The notes under the pieces: generated by a model | Seen by the model: the letters and a program-made list of their open reading frames with translations, nothing else | What the model was told of the DNA's origin: nothing | Database searches by the model: none | In this document: positions 34,647 to 43,545 of the stretch, in pieces | Numbering within the stretch: position 1 is the stretch's first letter | How the letters are laid out: each line of letters starts with the position of its first letter | Source of the DNA: Gemmatimonadota bacterium | GTDB lineage: Bacteria; Gemmatimonadota; Gemmatimonadetes; Longimicrobiales; Gaopeijiaceae | Length of the DNA stretch: 50,483 nt | NCBI GenBank assembly: GCA_028874985.1 | Contig: JAPPGI010000174.1 | Coordinates: 1-50,483 of the forward strand | Direction of reading: 5' to 3' | Program-made: the position numbers and the translations under genes

Positions 34647-35671
34647 CCCCGGTCACCTCCCTCCCGTCGAACCGGCCGGGGCGCGCCTTCCCTGAGTGCC
34701 CGCACCATCAGGTCGTCGTCCACGTTGCCCCCCGAGACCACCGCCACCACCACCTCGCCCGGCGACACGGGAACCCGGCCGCACATCAGCGCGGCGACCG
34801 CCGCGGCCCCCGAGGGCTCGGCCACCAGCTTCGCGCGGGTCAGCAGCAGACGCATGGCGGAGAGGATCTCCTCGTCGCGCACCAGGACCACGTCCTCGAC
34901 GAATTCGGCGACGTACCGGTAGTTCAGCTTCCCCGCCATGGGAGGCGCCAGGCCGTCGGCGATGGTATCGGTGCTCTCCAGGGTTGCGGCGCGTCCCGCC
35001 TCGATGCTCCTGTGCATGGCGGGCGCTCCCTCCGGCTCCACCCCGAACACACGCATTCGGCCGCGGCCCGCCAACCTGCCCGCCGCGGCGAGCGCCCCGG
35101 CGATCCCCGCGATGTGACCCCCCCCGCCCACCGGAACGACGACGGCCGCGCCGCCCGTGACGTCCTCGGCCACTTCGAGCCCGGTGGAACCGTGCCCGGC
35201 GATCACGGGCTCCGCGTCGAAGGGATGCAGGAAGGCGAGTCCCTCCTCGTCCGCAAGCCGCCGCGCCTCGCGGAAGGCTTCGGCCGGGGTCCCGTGGAGG
35301 AGGACTTCGGCGCCGTAGCCGGTCGCGGCCGCCACCTTTGACGGCGACGCCCCCTCAGGCATCACCACGACGGCCCGCATCCCCGCCCGCCGCGCCGCCC
35401 ATGCCACGGCCTGGGCGTGGTTCCCGGCCGAGATGGTGATCACGCCCGCGGTCCTCCGGGGCCGGGCCAGCGACGCGATCGCGTTCAGGGCGCCGCGCAC
35501 CTTGAAGGAGCCCGTCTTCTGCAGGTTCTCGCATTTCAGCCAGGCGTTCGTCCCATTCGCCCGGCCCAGCGTGCGAAAGGACAAGAGCGGGGTACGGTGG
35601 ACGCAGGCGGCCACACGGCGTCTCGCCGCCTCGAAGTCCTCCAGTGTGAGCCAATGCATCGCCTGCGCCAT
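34643..35671 (-). CDS. Serine/threonine dehydratase (no ACT domain)
   Basis: Fold type II PLP enzyme that deaminates threonine or serine to the 2-oxoacid. 342 residues. The PLP lysine is in KTGSFKVRGALNA (about 62), SAGNHAQAVAWAA follows, and the phosphate-binding VPVGGGGHIAG is at about 180; LVAEPSGAAAVAAL is near the end. It lacks the C-terminal ACT regulatory domain of biosynthetic IlvA, so a catabolic (TdcB-like) enzyme is likely, although serine racemase-like activity is not excluded. ATG 35671 and ATG 35659 are both possible starts. Divergent from the TonB-dependent receptor. Confidence 0.88.
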   Translation of the reverse strand: MAQAMHWLTLEDFEAARRRVAACVHRTPLLSFRTLGRANGTNAWLKCENLQKTGSFKVRGALNAIASLARPRRTAGVITISAGNHAQAVAWAARRAGMRAVVVMPEGASPSKVAAATGYGAEVLLHGTPAEAFREARRLADEEGLAFLHPFDAEPVIAGHGSTGLEVAEDVTGGAAVVVPVGGGGHIAGIAGALAAAGRLAGRGRMRVFGVEPEGAPAMHRSIEAGRAATLESTDTIADGLAPPMAGKLNYRYVAEFVEDVVLVRDEEILSAMRLLLTRAKLVAEPSGAAAVAALMCGRVPVSPGEVVVAVVSGGNVDDDLMVRALREGAPRPVRREGGDRG

Positions 35672-35797
35672 CCCGCGGCATGTCGGGCCGGGGCCCGGGG
35701 GCGGGGGAACCCTCCTCCGCGATTGTGTTTGCCCCCCGGATATCCTACCTTCGGCAGGACACACAACTTAGCGTCTCCCGCAGCAAGGATGGTTGCC

Positions 35798-38497
35798 ATG
35801 AGCGCCGGATCACGTCTTGTCACAGTACTTTCGGTCTCCTTCGCCATGAGTTTTCCGGCGCCGCCGGCGCTTGCACAACAGGGGGCCATCGGGGGACGGG
35901 TGACCGACGCCGAGACCGGGGAGCCGGTCGTGGGAGCGTCCGTGCAGGTCCGCGGCCAGGCGGGTTCGCAGGCGTCCGACGAAGAGGGCCGGTTCGCTCT
36001 GGAGGCATCTCCCGGGACCCACATCGTCGTCGTGACCATTATCGGCTACGAGACCGCCTGGGTCGACGGCGTGGATGTGACGCCGGGGCGCACGACCGAG
36101 CTGAACATCGCGCTGCGCTCCCGTGCGCTGGTGCTGAATCCGGTGGTCGTGACGGTGTCGCGCCGCCAGGAAAAGGCGCTCGACGCCCCCGCCTCCGTCT
36201 CCACGGTCTCCGCCGACGAGATCGCGAGAATCGCGGCCGTCACGGTGGCGGATCACGTCCAGACGCTCCCCGGCGTCGACCGGGCCCAGACGGGGCTGGC
36301 CCAGAGCACCGTGGTGGCCCGCGGCTTCAACAACGTCTTCTCCGGCACGCTGCTCACGATTATCGACAACCGCTACGCGCGGGTTCCGTCGCTCCGCTTC
36401 AACGCCTACAGCATGTTCCCGACCACGGACCTCGACATCGACCGCATCGAGGTTTCGCTGGGCCCGGGCGCGGCCCTCTACGGCCCCAACGCAGCGTCGG
36501 GCGTCATGCACCTTATCACCTCGTCTCCCCTGGACAGACAGGGCTCGTCGATCTCGCTCGCCGGCGGGGAACGGTCACTCTTCCACGCCCAGTTCCGCAC
36601 GGCCCACGCCCCTTCCGAGAACTTCGGGCTGAAGATTTCCGGGCAGTACATGCGAGGGAACGACTGGGAGTACGATGACCCGGTGGAAGCGGACGCTCGC
36701 AAAGCCGATCCCACGATCCCCGGGCGGGACTATGCGAGCCAACGGTACTCCGTTGACGCGCGCGTCGATTTCCGCGTCGCCGACGACGGGGACCTCGTGC
36801 TTAACGGCGGAATCTCGACCCTTGCCAGCGGAGTGGAGATGACCGGAATCGGCGCCTTCCAGGTCAAGAACTGGGGGTACAACTACTTCCAGTCCAGATT
36901 CTCCAAGGGCCGTCTCTTCGGCCAGTTCTTCCTCAACATGACGAACTCCGGGTCCGAGGCCGGCGCCACCTCCCGCGAAGGCACCTTCGGACTGCGGAGC
37001 GGAGAGCCCGTCGTCGACCAGTCCCACACCATGGCGGCCCAGTTCCAGTACGGCTTCGACGTGGGTTCCCGGCAGAGCTTCACCTACGGCGTGGACTGGC
37101 AGAGGACCGAGCCCAGCACCGGCGGCACGATCAACGGGGACAACGAAGACGACGACATCATCTCCGAGATCGGGGGTTACGTGCACTCGGAGACCTCTCT
37201 GGCTGACAGGGTGGACCTGGTCACGGCCGTCCGCATCGACAACCACAGCCGTCTGGGCGACGTGAACATCTCGCCCCGCGCCGCCCTGGTCTTCAAGCCC
37301 GCGGAACACCAGAACTTCCGGCTCACCTACAACCGCGCCTTCGGGACTCCGACCAGCAGCAACCTCTTCCTGGACATCGAAGCGTCGAAGCTGCCTCCGC
37401 CCATAGACTTCTTCGCGGTGCGGGCGCGCGGGGTGCCCGCGACCGGATACACCTTTTCGCGGGAGTGCGAGGGGGGATTCATGTCCCGCTGCATGCGTAC
37501 CCCCGTCGCACCCGGACAGGAGCTTCCGGCCTCGGCGCCGCTGCTCTGGAATGCCCTCCTCGAACTGGCGGCGGCGGCGGATCCCCGGATAAACGCCATA
37601 AAGGCCCTGCTCGAGAATCCGGGTGCCCTCGAAGACGATCCCGCGCTGGGTACCGTGCTGAGGCGGCTCGACATCGACGGACAGGTGTTCCTGCTGGACA
37701 CCGCCGGTCCCGCCGATGTCGACCCACTCGAGTCCACCATTCACACGACCTACGAGGCCGGCTACAAGGGGTTGCTGGGCAACCGCGTGCGGTTCGCCGC
37801 CGACGTGTACTTCGCGAACATCCAGAATTTCGTCGGACCCCTGCGCGTCGAGACGCCCAACGTCTTCCTCGAACCCGTTTCCACGGGCGCCTTCGTTCTG
37901 AACCGCCTCCGACTTCTGATTCAGCTGGGCCAGATGACCGTGGAGGAGGCGCAGGCAATCGCCGCCCTGTTCGCGGGGGTGCCGGTCGGCACCATCGTGC
38001 CGGACCAGGTCGGCGATCACAACCTCATGGTGACCTACCGCAACTTCGGCAAGGTCGACTACTGGGGAGCCGACCTGGCGGCGCAGGTCCTGGTCTCGGA
38101 CCGGCTGCGGATCAACCTCAACTACTCCATGGTGAGCGCCGACTGCTTCTTCGGCGATAACAAGGACGGCAAGTGCCTCGGCCAGTCCGACATCGCGCTG
38201 AACGCCCCGAAGGGCAAGGGGTCTGTCGGGTTCACCTTCGACGACCGTGCCGCGGGGCTGTCGCTGCAGGGACGCGTGCGTATGACCGGCGAGTTTCCCA
38301 TGAATTCCGGCGTGTACCGCGGAACGGTGGACGCGTACTCGGTCGTGGACGCATCGATCGGCTACAGGCTGCCCTTCCAGCCCGGGACCCGCGTATCGCT
38401 GACCGCCAACAACATCGGCGACAACATGCACCGGGAGTTCGTCGGAGCCCCGGAAGTGGGCCGGCTTCTCCTGCTCCGCGTGCAGCACGACTTCTGA
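35798..38497 (+). CDS. TonB-dependent receptor with carboxypeptidase-regulatory-like domain
   Basis: Outer-membrane active transporter. 899 residues from ATG 35798 (AAGGA eight bases upstream; ATG 35789 alternative). Signal peptide about 1-29 (ending PPALAQQ), then a CarboxypepD-regulatory-like domain (about 30-110, GGRVTDAETGEPVVGASVQV), the plug (about 115-240, DAPASVSTVSADEIAR, VEVSLGPGAALYGPNAASGV), and a beta barrel to the C-terminal aromatic residue in LLLRVQHDF. Cargo cannot be told; no SusD partner, siderophore genes or cobalamin riboswitch are next to it. A long loop at about 550-650 contains two Cys pairs. argR begins 24 bases downstream and could share the transcript. Confidence 0.93.
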   Translation: MSAGSRLVTVLSVSFAMSFPAPPALAQQGAIGGRVTDAETGEPVVGASVQVRGQAGSQASDEEGRFALEASPGTHIVVVTIIGYETAWVDGVDVTPGRTTELNIALRSRALVLNPVVVTVSRRQEKALDAPASVSTVSADEIARIAAVTVADHVQTLPGVDRAQTGLAQSTVVARGFNNVFSGTLLTIIDNRYARVPSLRFNAYSMFPTTDLDIDRIEVSLGPGAALYGPNAASGVMHLITSSPLDRQGSSISLAGGERSLFHAQFRTAHAPSENFGLKISGQYMRGNDWEYDDPVEADARKADPTIPGRDYASQRYSVDARVDFRVADDGDLVLNGGISTLASGVEMTGIGAFQVKNWGYNYFQSRFSKGRLFGQFFLNMTNSGSEAGATSREGTFGLRSGEPVVDQSHTMAAQFQYGFDVGSRQSFTYGVDWQRTEPSTGGTINGDNEDDDIISEIGGYVHSETSLADRVDLVTAVRIDNHSRLGDVNISPRAALVFKPAEHQNFRLTYNRAFGTPTSSNLFLDIEASKLPPPIDFFAVRARGVPATGYTFSRECEGGFMSRCMRTPVAPGQELPASAPLLWNALLELAAAADPRINAIKALLENPGALEDDPALGTVLRRLDIDGQVFLLDTAGPADVDPLESTIHTTYEAGYKGLLGNRVRFAADVYFANIQNFVGPLRVETPNVFLEPVSTGAFVLNRLRLLIQLGQMTVEEAQAIAALFAGVPVGTIVPDQVGDHNLMVTYRNFGKVDYWGADLAAQVLVSDRLRINLNYSMVSADCFFGDNKDGKCLGQSDIALNAPKGKGSVGFTFDDRAAGLSLQGRVRMTGEFPMNSGVYRGTVDAYSVVDASIGYRLPFQPGTRVSLTANNIGDNMHREFVGAPEVGRLLLLRVQHDF

Positions 38498-38521
38498 CCG
38501 CCGGCGCAAGCGGGGCGGCGG

Positions 38522-38983
38522 GTGAAATCCGGAAGTAAGCGGCGGCGGCAGGCCCGGGTGCTCAGGATCATCCGCGAGCGCCGGGTCCCGCACCAGGAAG
38601 CCCTGCGCGAACTCCTCGCCGCGGAGGGCTTCGGGGTGGCGCAGGCCACCCTGTCGCGCGACATCCGGGACCTGCGTCTGGTCAAGGTGGTCGGCGCCGA
38701 CGGGAAGCCGCACTACACGCTGCCCGAGGAGTGGGAGCACGTCGCCCCGCTGGACTCGATCCTGCCGACCCTCTTCGTAGGGGCCGAGACCGTGGGCAAC
38801 CTCCTCGTCGTCAGGACGCTGAACGGGGCGGCGCAGGCGGTGGCGTCGGGGATCGACTGGGAGGAGTTCGAAGGGTTGGCCGGAACCATCGCCGGCGACG
38901 ACACCGTGCTGGTGATTCTCCGTGACCCACATGCCGCGGCGGAGGTCGCCGCGACGATCAGGGAGCTGGCCGGTGAACGCTGA
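38522..38983 (+). CDS. argR: Arginine repressor ArgR
   Basis: Arginine-responsive hexameric repressor of arginine biosynthesis. 153 residues from GTG 38522. N-terminal winged helix with QATLSRDIRDLRLVKV (about 40-56) and C-terminal oligomerisation/arginine-binding domain with GTIAGDDTVLVILRD (about 119-133), including the paired Asp that contacts arginine. Length is normal. It sits directly before the argG promoter, where an AT-rich inverted repeat looks like its operator. Confidence 0.95.
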   Translation: MKSGSKRRRQARVLRIIRERRVPHQEALRELLAAEGFGVAQATLSRDIRDLRLVKVVGADGKPHYTLPEEWEHVAPLDSILPTLFVGAETVGNLLVVRTLNGAAQAVASGIDWEEFEGLAGTIAGDDTVLVILRDPHAAAEVAATIRELAGER

Positions 38984-39012
38984 CCCCTGCGCCCCGCCGC
39001 TCTCCGCGCGAA

Positions 39013-39039
39013 GCCGGGCCTCTTCCCGAGTGGCCCGGC
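39013..39039 (+). other. Hairpin downstream of argR
   Basis: GCCGGGCC (39013-39020), 11-base loop, GGCCCGGC (39032-39039), perfect 8-bp stem 29 bases after the argR stop. No U-tract follows. Possibly an RNA 3'-end structure or a Rho-assisted stop between argR and argG. Confidence 0.4.
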
Positions 39040-39123
39040 GCCGGGGCGGTCCCGGTGTGGCGTGGAAGGTGTTCCCTGGTGGCGCGAGGACTCCGGGGCC
39101 GCCGCGGTTCGAGCACCCCGGGG

Positions 39124-39152
39124 TTGACGGTCACGAGCGTGATGCATATTAT
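39124..39152 (+). promoter_or_regulatory. Near-consensus sigma-70 promoter of argG
   Basis: TTGACG (39124-39129), exactly 17 bases, TATTAT (39147-39152). Predicted transcription start about 39159, leader of about 158 bases to the argG GTG. The best promoter in the window, inside the 333-base argR-argG gap. Confidence 0.7.
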
Positions 39153-39180
39153 TCCACGGAAGTTGGAATATTATTTTTCC
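39141..39180. promoter_or_regulatory. Presumed ArgR operator (two ARG-box-like elements)
   Basis: A sharply AT-rich patch in GC-rich surroundings. TATTCCA (39150-39156) and TGGAATA (39164-39170) are perfect inverted repeats seven bases apart; extended outwards, 10 of 11 positions match. Each half also resembles an 18-bp ARG box: TGCATATTATTCCA (39143-39156) and GGAA..TTCC (39165-39180), centred about 23 bp apart, close to the 21 bp usual for paired ARG boxes. It covers the -10 and the start point of the argG promoter, a position fit for repression. Confidence 0.55.
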
Positions 39181-39316
39181 GGTTCCGGAACCGACAAGCG
39201 GGTTCGGAGCATGGGGATCTGGCAGTTCCGTACGGCCTTGGCGGGAGACGTACGGCCCCCGTGTTCCGGCCCGTGTCCGGTTCGGGGACGCAGGCGACAC
39301 GGAGTGCCGGAAGGCC

Positions 39317-40609
39317 GTGAAGATCGTACTGGGATACTCGGGCGGACTCGACACGTCGGTGATCGTGCCCTGGCTGGGAGAGAACTATCGGGCCGGGGTC
39401 GTCTGCATGGCGGCCGACGTGGGACAGCGCGGCGGAGTGGGCCTGCTGGCGGGGAAGGCCTTCGCCACCGGTGCCTGCGCATTCCACGGCGAGGACCTGA
39501 GGGAGGAATTCCTGACGGACTACGTCCTGCCCGTGCTGCGGGCGGGTGCCGTGTACAGCCGGAAGTACCTGCTCGGCACCGCCATGGCCCGGCCCCTGAT
39601 CTCGCGCCGCATGGTGGAGATCGCACGGCGCACGGGAGCGGGTGCCCTGGCCCACGGCTGTACCGGCAAGGGGAACGACCAGCTGCGCTTCGAGCTGTCC
39701 TTCGCCGCTCTCGCCCCCGATCTGAAGGTGATCGCTCCGTGGAGGGAGTGGGACATCGCCTCGCGGGAGGACGCCTTCGCCTACGCACGCGCCCGGGGAA
39801 TCTCGCTGGAGGGCGTAGACGCCGAGAAGCTCTACTCACGCGACGAGAACCTGTGGCATATCAGTCACGAGGGCGGTCCCCTGGAGGACCCGGCCAACGC
39901 TCCGGGACCCGATGTCTTCGTCTGGACGCGTGACCCCGTGGACGCGCCCGACAGGCCCCTCGAACTCGAACTCGGCTTCGAGGCGGGCGTGCCGGTGACG
40001 ATCGATGGACGCCCCCTGTCGCCGCTGCCTCTGCTCCTCGAGCTCAACGAGGCGGGGTCCGAGCACGGAGTGGGCCGGGCCGACGTCGTCGAGGACCGGG
40101 TCGTCGGGATCAAGTCGCGGGGTGTCTACGAGACCCCGGGAGGGACGATCCTGCTGGCCGCGATCCAGGAGCTCGAGCAGCTTGTGCTGTCGCGCGGCGC
40201 GCTGGCGCTGAAGGACCGGCTGGCTCCCCTCTACGCCGATCTGGTATACGAAGGACGGTGGTGGACGCCCGAGAGGGAGGCCCTCGACGCAATGGTGGAC
40301 TCCCTGATGGGCAACGTGACCGGCACGGTGCGGCTGCGCCTCTACAAGGGGCAGGCGACTGTCGTGTCACGGTCCGCGCCCGCGTCGCTGTACGACCTCG
40401 ACCTCGCCTCTTTCGGTGCCTGCGAGGGCTATGCGCACTCGGACTCCTCGGGCTTCGTCAAGCTCTTCAGCCTGTCCCAGCGTGCGCTGTCGGCGCAGTC
40501 GACGGCTGCACCCGGGCCCGCGGCCCTTCCCCGGCGGGCGAAGCCGGCCGGATCCGTCCAGCCGGTCCGGACGTCCTCCGCGGCGCCGGTCCACGCGCAC
40601 GCCGACTGA
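39317..40609 (+). CDS. argG: Argininosuccinate synthase
   Basis: Joins citrulline and aspartate with ATP in arginine synthesis. 430 residues from GTG 39317; typical enzymes have about 400. The N-type ATP-binding loop YSGGLDTSV is at 7-15, SRKYLLGTAMARPLIS at about 76, HGCTGKGNDQLRFE at about 114, DENLWHISHEGG at about 175. The last 40 residues (after LFSLSQRALSAQ) are a Pro/Ala/Ser-rich tail absent from most homologues. argH follows 50-100 bases on, depending on its start. Confidence 0.96.
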   Translation: MKIVLGYSGGLDTSVIVPWLGENYRAGVVCMAADVGQRGGVGLLAGKAFATGACAFHGEDLREEFLTDYVLPVLRAGAVYSRKYLLGTAMARPLISRRMVEIARRTGAGALAHGCTGKGNDQLRFELSFAALAPDLKVIAPWREWDIASREDAFAYARARGISLEGVDAEKLYSRDENLWHISHEGGPLEDPANAPGPDVFVWTRDPVDAPDRPLELELGFEAGVPVTIDGRPLSPLPLLLELNEAGSEHGVGRADVVEDRVVGIKSRGVYETPGGTILLAAIQELEQLVLSRGALALKDRLAPLYADLVYEGRWWTPEREALDAMVDSLMGNVTGTVRLRLYKGQATVVSRSAPASLYDLDLASFGACEGYAHSDSSGFVKLFSLSQRALSAQSTAAPGPAALPRRAKPAGSVQPVRTSSAAPVHAHAD

Positions 40610-40713
40610 CCGCGCTGGACGGACACCCTCCCTCCCCGGCCTCCGGTGATCCGGGAGACACGGGGGGGCATGCCCTCTGGGGCGGGCGCTCCGAGGGCGG
40701 TCTGGCGAGCGAG

Positions 40714-42096
40714 ATGGAGGCGTTGAACCGGTCCCTCGATGTGGACTGGCGCCTCTGGGCCCACGACATACGCGGGAGCCGCGCGTGGGCCCGGGGGCTC
40801 GAGCGGGCGGGGATCCTGTCGCGGGGGGAAGCCCGGCGGATCGACCTCGGCCTGGCGGCCGTCGCCCGCCGGCTCGAGGCTCTGTCCGGGCCCGAAGGAC
40901 TGCCGGAAGAGGACATCCACACCGTCGTGGAGAGGATGCTGATCGAGGAAGTCGGCGACCTGGGGGGCAAGCTCCACACCGGACGGTCCCGCAACGACCA
41001 GGTCGCGACCGATTTCCGGCTGTGGGCGAAGGACGCGATCCGCGCGCTCCGGGGCCGGGTGGCCGCGCTGGTCGAAGCGCTCGCAGCGAAGGCGCGTGCG
41101 ACCACCGGAGTCCTGATGCCCGGCTACACGCACCTGCAGCAGGCGCAGCCGGTGCCGGCCGCCCATTGGCTGCTGTCGCGGGCCTGGCCGCTGGTCAGGG
41201 ACCTGGAACACTACGGTGCGGCGCTTCGGGAGTGCGATGTCCTTCCCCTGGGCTCGGGGGCGGTCGCGGGTTGCCCGTTCGCGATCGACCGGGAGGCGCT
41301 GGCGGCCGACCTCGGCTTCGCACGCGTCTCCCGGAACTCCATCGACGGCGTCTCCGACCGCGACTGGGCAGCGCGCCTTCTCTTCGGCACGGCCATGACA
41401 GGCGTGCATGTATCCCAGTTCGCCGAGGATCTGGTCCTCTTCTCCAGCAGCGAGTTCGGCTTCGTGCGCTTGGGCGACGGCCATACGACGGGGTCGTCGC
41501 TCATGCCCCAGAAGCGCAACCCGGACGTGGCCGAACTGGCGCGCGGGAAGTCCGGGCGCCTGGTCGGGAACCTCGTGGGGATGCTCACCGTGCTGAAGGG
41601 ATTGCCGACCGGCTACAACCGCGATCTGCAGGAAGACAAGGAGGCGGTCTTCGACTCGGTGGACACGCTTGCCGTCGTCCTGCCGGCGCTCACGGGTGCC
41701 GTGGACGGCATGTCCCTCGACCGGGCCCGCATCTCCCGGGCGCTTCGTCCCGAAGTGCTGGCCACCGACCTGGCCGACTACCTGGTGCGCACCGGCGTGC
41801 CCTTCCGCGAAGCCCACCGGGCCGCCGCGGCGGTCGTCCGAGCCGCGGAGGGGGCGGGCAAGGACATTCACCGGCTCACGCTGGAGCAGATGCGTGCCGT
41901 CCACCCGGGATTCTCCGAGGATGTCTTCGAGGTGTTCGACCCGGTCGTATCGGCAGAGTCGCGGGGGGGTGCGGGCGGCACCTCGGCGGCGGCGCTGGAG
42001 CGGCAGTTGGCTGCCCTCGCCGGAGCCATGTCCGAAGCCGGAGGCGACGACGGGAATACGCCGCCCCGACTGGTGACCGGCCCGCGCGGCGGGTAG
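40714..42096 (+). CDS. argH: Argininosuccinate lyase; start codon unresolved
   Basis: Splits argininosuccinate into arginine and fumarate. From the first canonical in-frame start, ATG 40714, the product is 460 residues. The lyase signature GSSLMPQKRNPDVAEL (about 267), GRSRNDQVATDFRLW (about 91) and TGYNRDLQEDKE are intact. However, the frame directly upstream (40672-40713) encodes ALWGGRSEGGLASE, the conserved N-terminus of the family, and no ATG, GTG or TTG lies in frame before it. An ATG at 40670 is one base out of frame. Either initiation uses a near-cognate codon, or a base is missing between 40672 and 40675. The C-terminus carries an extra tail of about 25 residues. Confidence 0.93.
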   Translation: MEALNRSLDVDWRLWAHDIRGSRAWARGLERAGILSRGEARRIDLGLAAVARRLEALSGPEGLPEEDIHTVVERMLIEEVGDLGGKLHTGRSRNDQVATDFRLWAKDAIRALRGRVAALVEALAAKARATTGVLMPGYTHLQQAQPVPAAHWLLSRAWPLVRDLEHYGAALRECDVLPLGSGAVAGCPFAIDREALAADLGFARVSRNSIDGVSDRDWAARLLFGTAMTGVHVSQFAEDLVLFSSSEFGFVRLGDGHTTGSSLMPQKRNPDVAELARGKSGRLVGNLVGMLTVLKGLPTGYNRDLQEDKEAVFDSVDTLAVVLPALTGAVDGMSLDRARISRALRPEVLATDLADYLVRTGVPFREAHRAAAAVVRAAEGAGKDIHRLTLEQMRAVHPGFSEDVFEVFDPVVSAESRGGAGGTSAAALERQLAALAGAMSEAGGDDGNTPPRLVTGPRGG

Positions 42097-42157
42097 ATTC
42101 CGCCTCCTCCCCCCGGAAGACCACCCCCAACCCGGCGGCGTATTGGCCCCACCCTCC

Positions 42158-42850
42158 GTGGAAGAGATGAAGCGCCTTGCGGGGCGCAACGCGGCCGGCA
42201 CCGTCGCGTCGGGCATGCGTCTCGGCCTCGGCACCGGCTCGACCGTCGCCCATTTCCTCGAACACCTGGGCGAGCGCCTCGCCTGCGGGGAGGTCTCGGA
42301 CGTGGTGGGCGTCCCGACCTCGGTTCGCACCGAAGAGGCCGCGCGGCGGCTGCGGATTCCCCTTGCCACCCTGGAGGAACTGGGCTCACTCGACCTCGCC
42401 GTCGACGGTGCCGACGAAGTCGATCCGGCCCTCGACCTCGTGAAGGGACTGGGAGGCGCGCTGCTCAGGGAGAAGATGGTGGCCCAGGCTGCGGCCCGCA
42501 TGCTGGTCATCGTGGACGACTCCAAGCTGGTGGGCCGGCTGGGGGAGCGCGCGCCGGTGCCCGTCGAGGTCGTTGCGTTCGGCCACGCGAGCCACATTGC
42601 CTGGCTGCGCGATCTGGGGGCCGAGCCCCGCCTCCGCGCCGGCGGCGATGGGGTCCCCTACCGCACCGACAACGGCAACCTGATCCTCGACTGCCGCTTC
42701 GACGGCGGAATAGGGGACCCGGCCGAGCTGGAGAGTCGGCTGGCACACAGGGCCGGCGTGGTGGAATCGGGGCTGTTCCTGGATCTGGCCGGCGAGGCGG
42801 TCGTGGCGGGGACGGAGGGGGTGCGCCGCCTGGGAGGGAACGCTGCGTGA
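42158..42850 (+). CDS. rpiA: Ribose-5-phosphate isomerase A
   Basis: Interconverts ribose-5-phosphate and ribulose-5-phosphate in the pentose phosphate pathway. 230 residues from GTG 42158; TTG 42143 and ATG 42167 are also in frame and none has a strong ribosome binding site. Family blocks: [11 protein letters not shown] (about 24), [25 protein letters not shown] (split by the active-site Asp residues, about 84-105) and the C-terminal DNGNLILDC. The TGA overlaps the GTG of rpe by four bases. Confidence 0.94.
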   Translation: MEEMKRLAGRNAAGTVASGMRLGLGTGSTVAHFLEHLGERLACGEVSDVVGVPTSVRTEEAARRLRIPLATLEELGSLDLAVDGADEVDPALDLVKGLGGALLREKMVAQAAARMLVIVDDSKLVGRLGERAPVPVEVVAFGHASHIAWLRDLGAEPRLRAGGDGVPYRTDNGNLILDCRFDGGIGDPAELESRLAHRAGVVESGLFLDLAGEAVVAGTEGVRRLGGNAA

Positions 42851-43536
42851 GCATCAGGATCGCCCCTTCGCTCCTGAGCTGCCGCTTCGCCGAGCTGGGC
42901 AGCGAGGTCCGCGCGGTCGACGAGGCCGGGGCGGAATGGATTCACGTCGATGTCATGGACGGCCATTTCGTGCCCAACATCACGATCGGACCGCTGATCA
43001 CCGACGCGGTGCGAGGGGTGACCGAACGCACCCTGGACGTGCACCTGATGATCGACAATCCCGACCGGTACATCGGCGACTTCGCCCGCGCGGGCGCGGA
43101 TGTGATAACCGTGCACGCGGAGGCGGCGGTCCACCTCCACCGGACGCTCGGCCTGATCCGCGGGCTGGGGAAGCGCGCGGGCGTGGCGCTCAACCCCGCG
43201 ACGCCCCTCGCCGCGGTCGACGAGGTGCTCGATGAGATCGACCTGCTCCTGGTCATGTCGGTGAACCCGGGCTTCGGCGGCCAGGCCTTCATCCCGCGAG
43301 CGGTGGACAGGGTGGCGCGGGCCCGCGCCATGGTGGAGGCCCGCCGGCCGGGACAGGTGGAGGTGGAGGTTGACGGCGGCGTGAGCGTGAAGACCGCGCC
43401 CGCGCTGGCGAGGGCGGGTGCGACGGTTCTGGTTGCCGGCTCGGCCGTCTTCGGGCACTCCGCCGGGCCCGGCGCCGGCGTGGAGGCCATCCGTGCATCC
43501 ATCGCCGGGATCTCGTGGCCGGACGGGGAAGGCTGA
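42847..43536 (+). CDS. rpe: Ribulose-phosphate 3-epimerase
   Basis: TIM-barrel epimerase linking ribulose-5-phosphate and xylulose-5-phosphate. 229 residues from GTG 42847. Metal-binding and catalytic segments are present: [17 protein letters not shown] (about 32-48), [14 protein letters not shown] (about 64), [13 protein letters not shown] (about 139) and VEVDGGVS (about 173). Coupled to rpiA by a GTGA overlap, so the two consecutive pentose-phosphate enzymes are made together. Confidence 0.96.
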   Translation: MSIRIAPSLLSCRFAELGSEVRAVDEAGAEWIHVDVMDGHFVPNITIGPLITDAVRGVTERTLDVHLMIDNPDRYIGDFARAGADVITVHAEAAVHLHRTLGLIRGLGKRAGVALNPATPLAAVDEVLDEIDLLLVMSVNPGFGGQAFIPRAVDRVARARAMVEARRPGQVEVEVDGGVSVKTAPALARAGATVLVAGSAVFGHSAGPGAGVEAIRASIAGISWPDGEG

Positions 43537-43545
43537 GGCATCGCC

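Noticed and set aside
35672-35797. Cobalamin riboswitch before the TonB-dependent receptor
   Set aside because: The space is 126 bases and no B12-box-like sequence was found.
40258-40713. argG-argH translational fusion, because the argH frame is open far into argG
   Set aside because: argG uses a different frame and has its own TGA at 40607; the open frame inside argG is a shadow.
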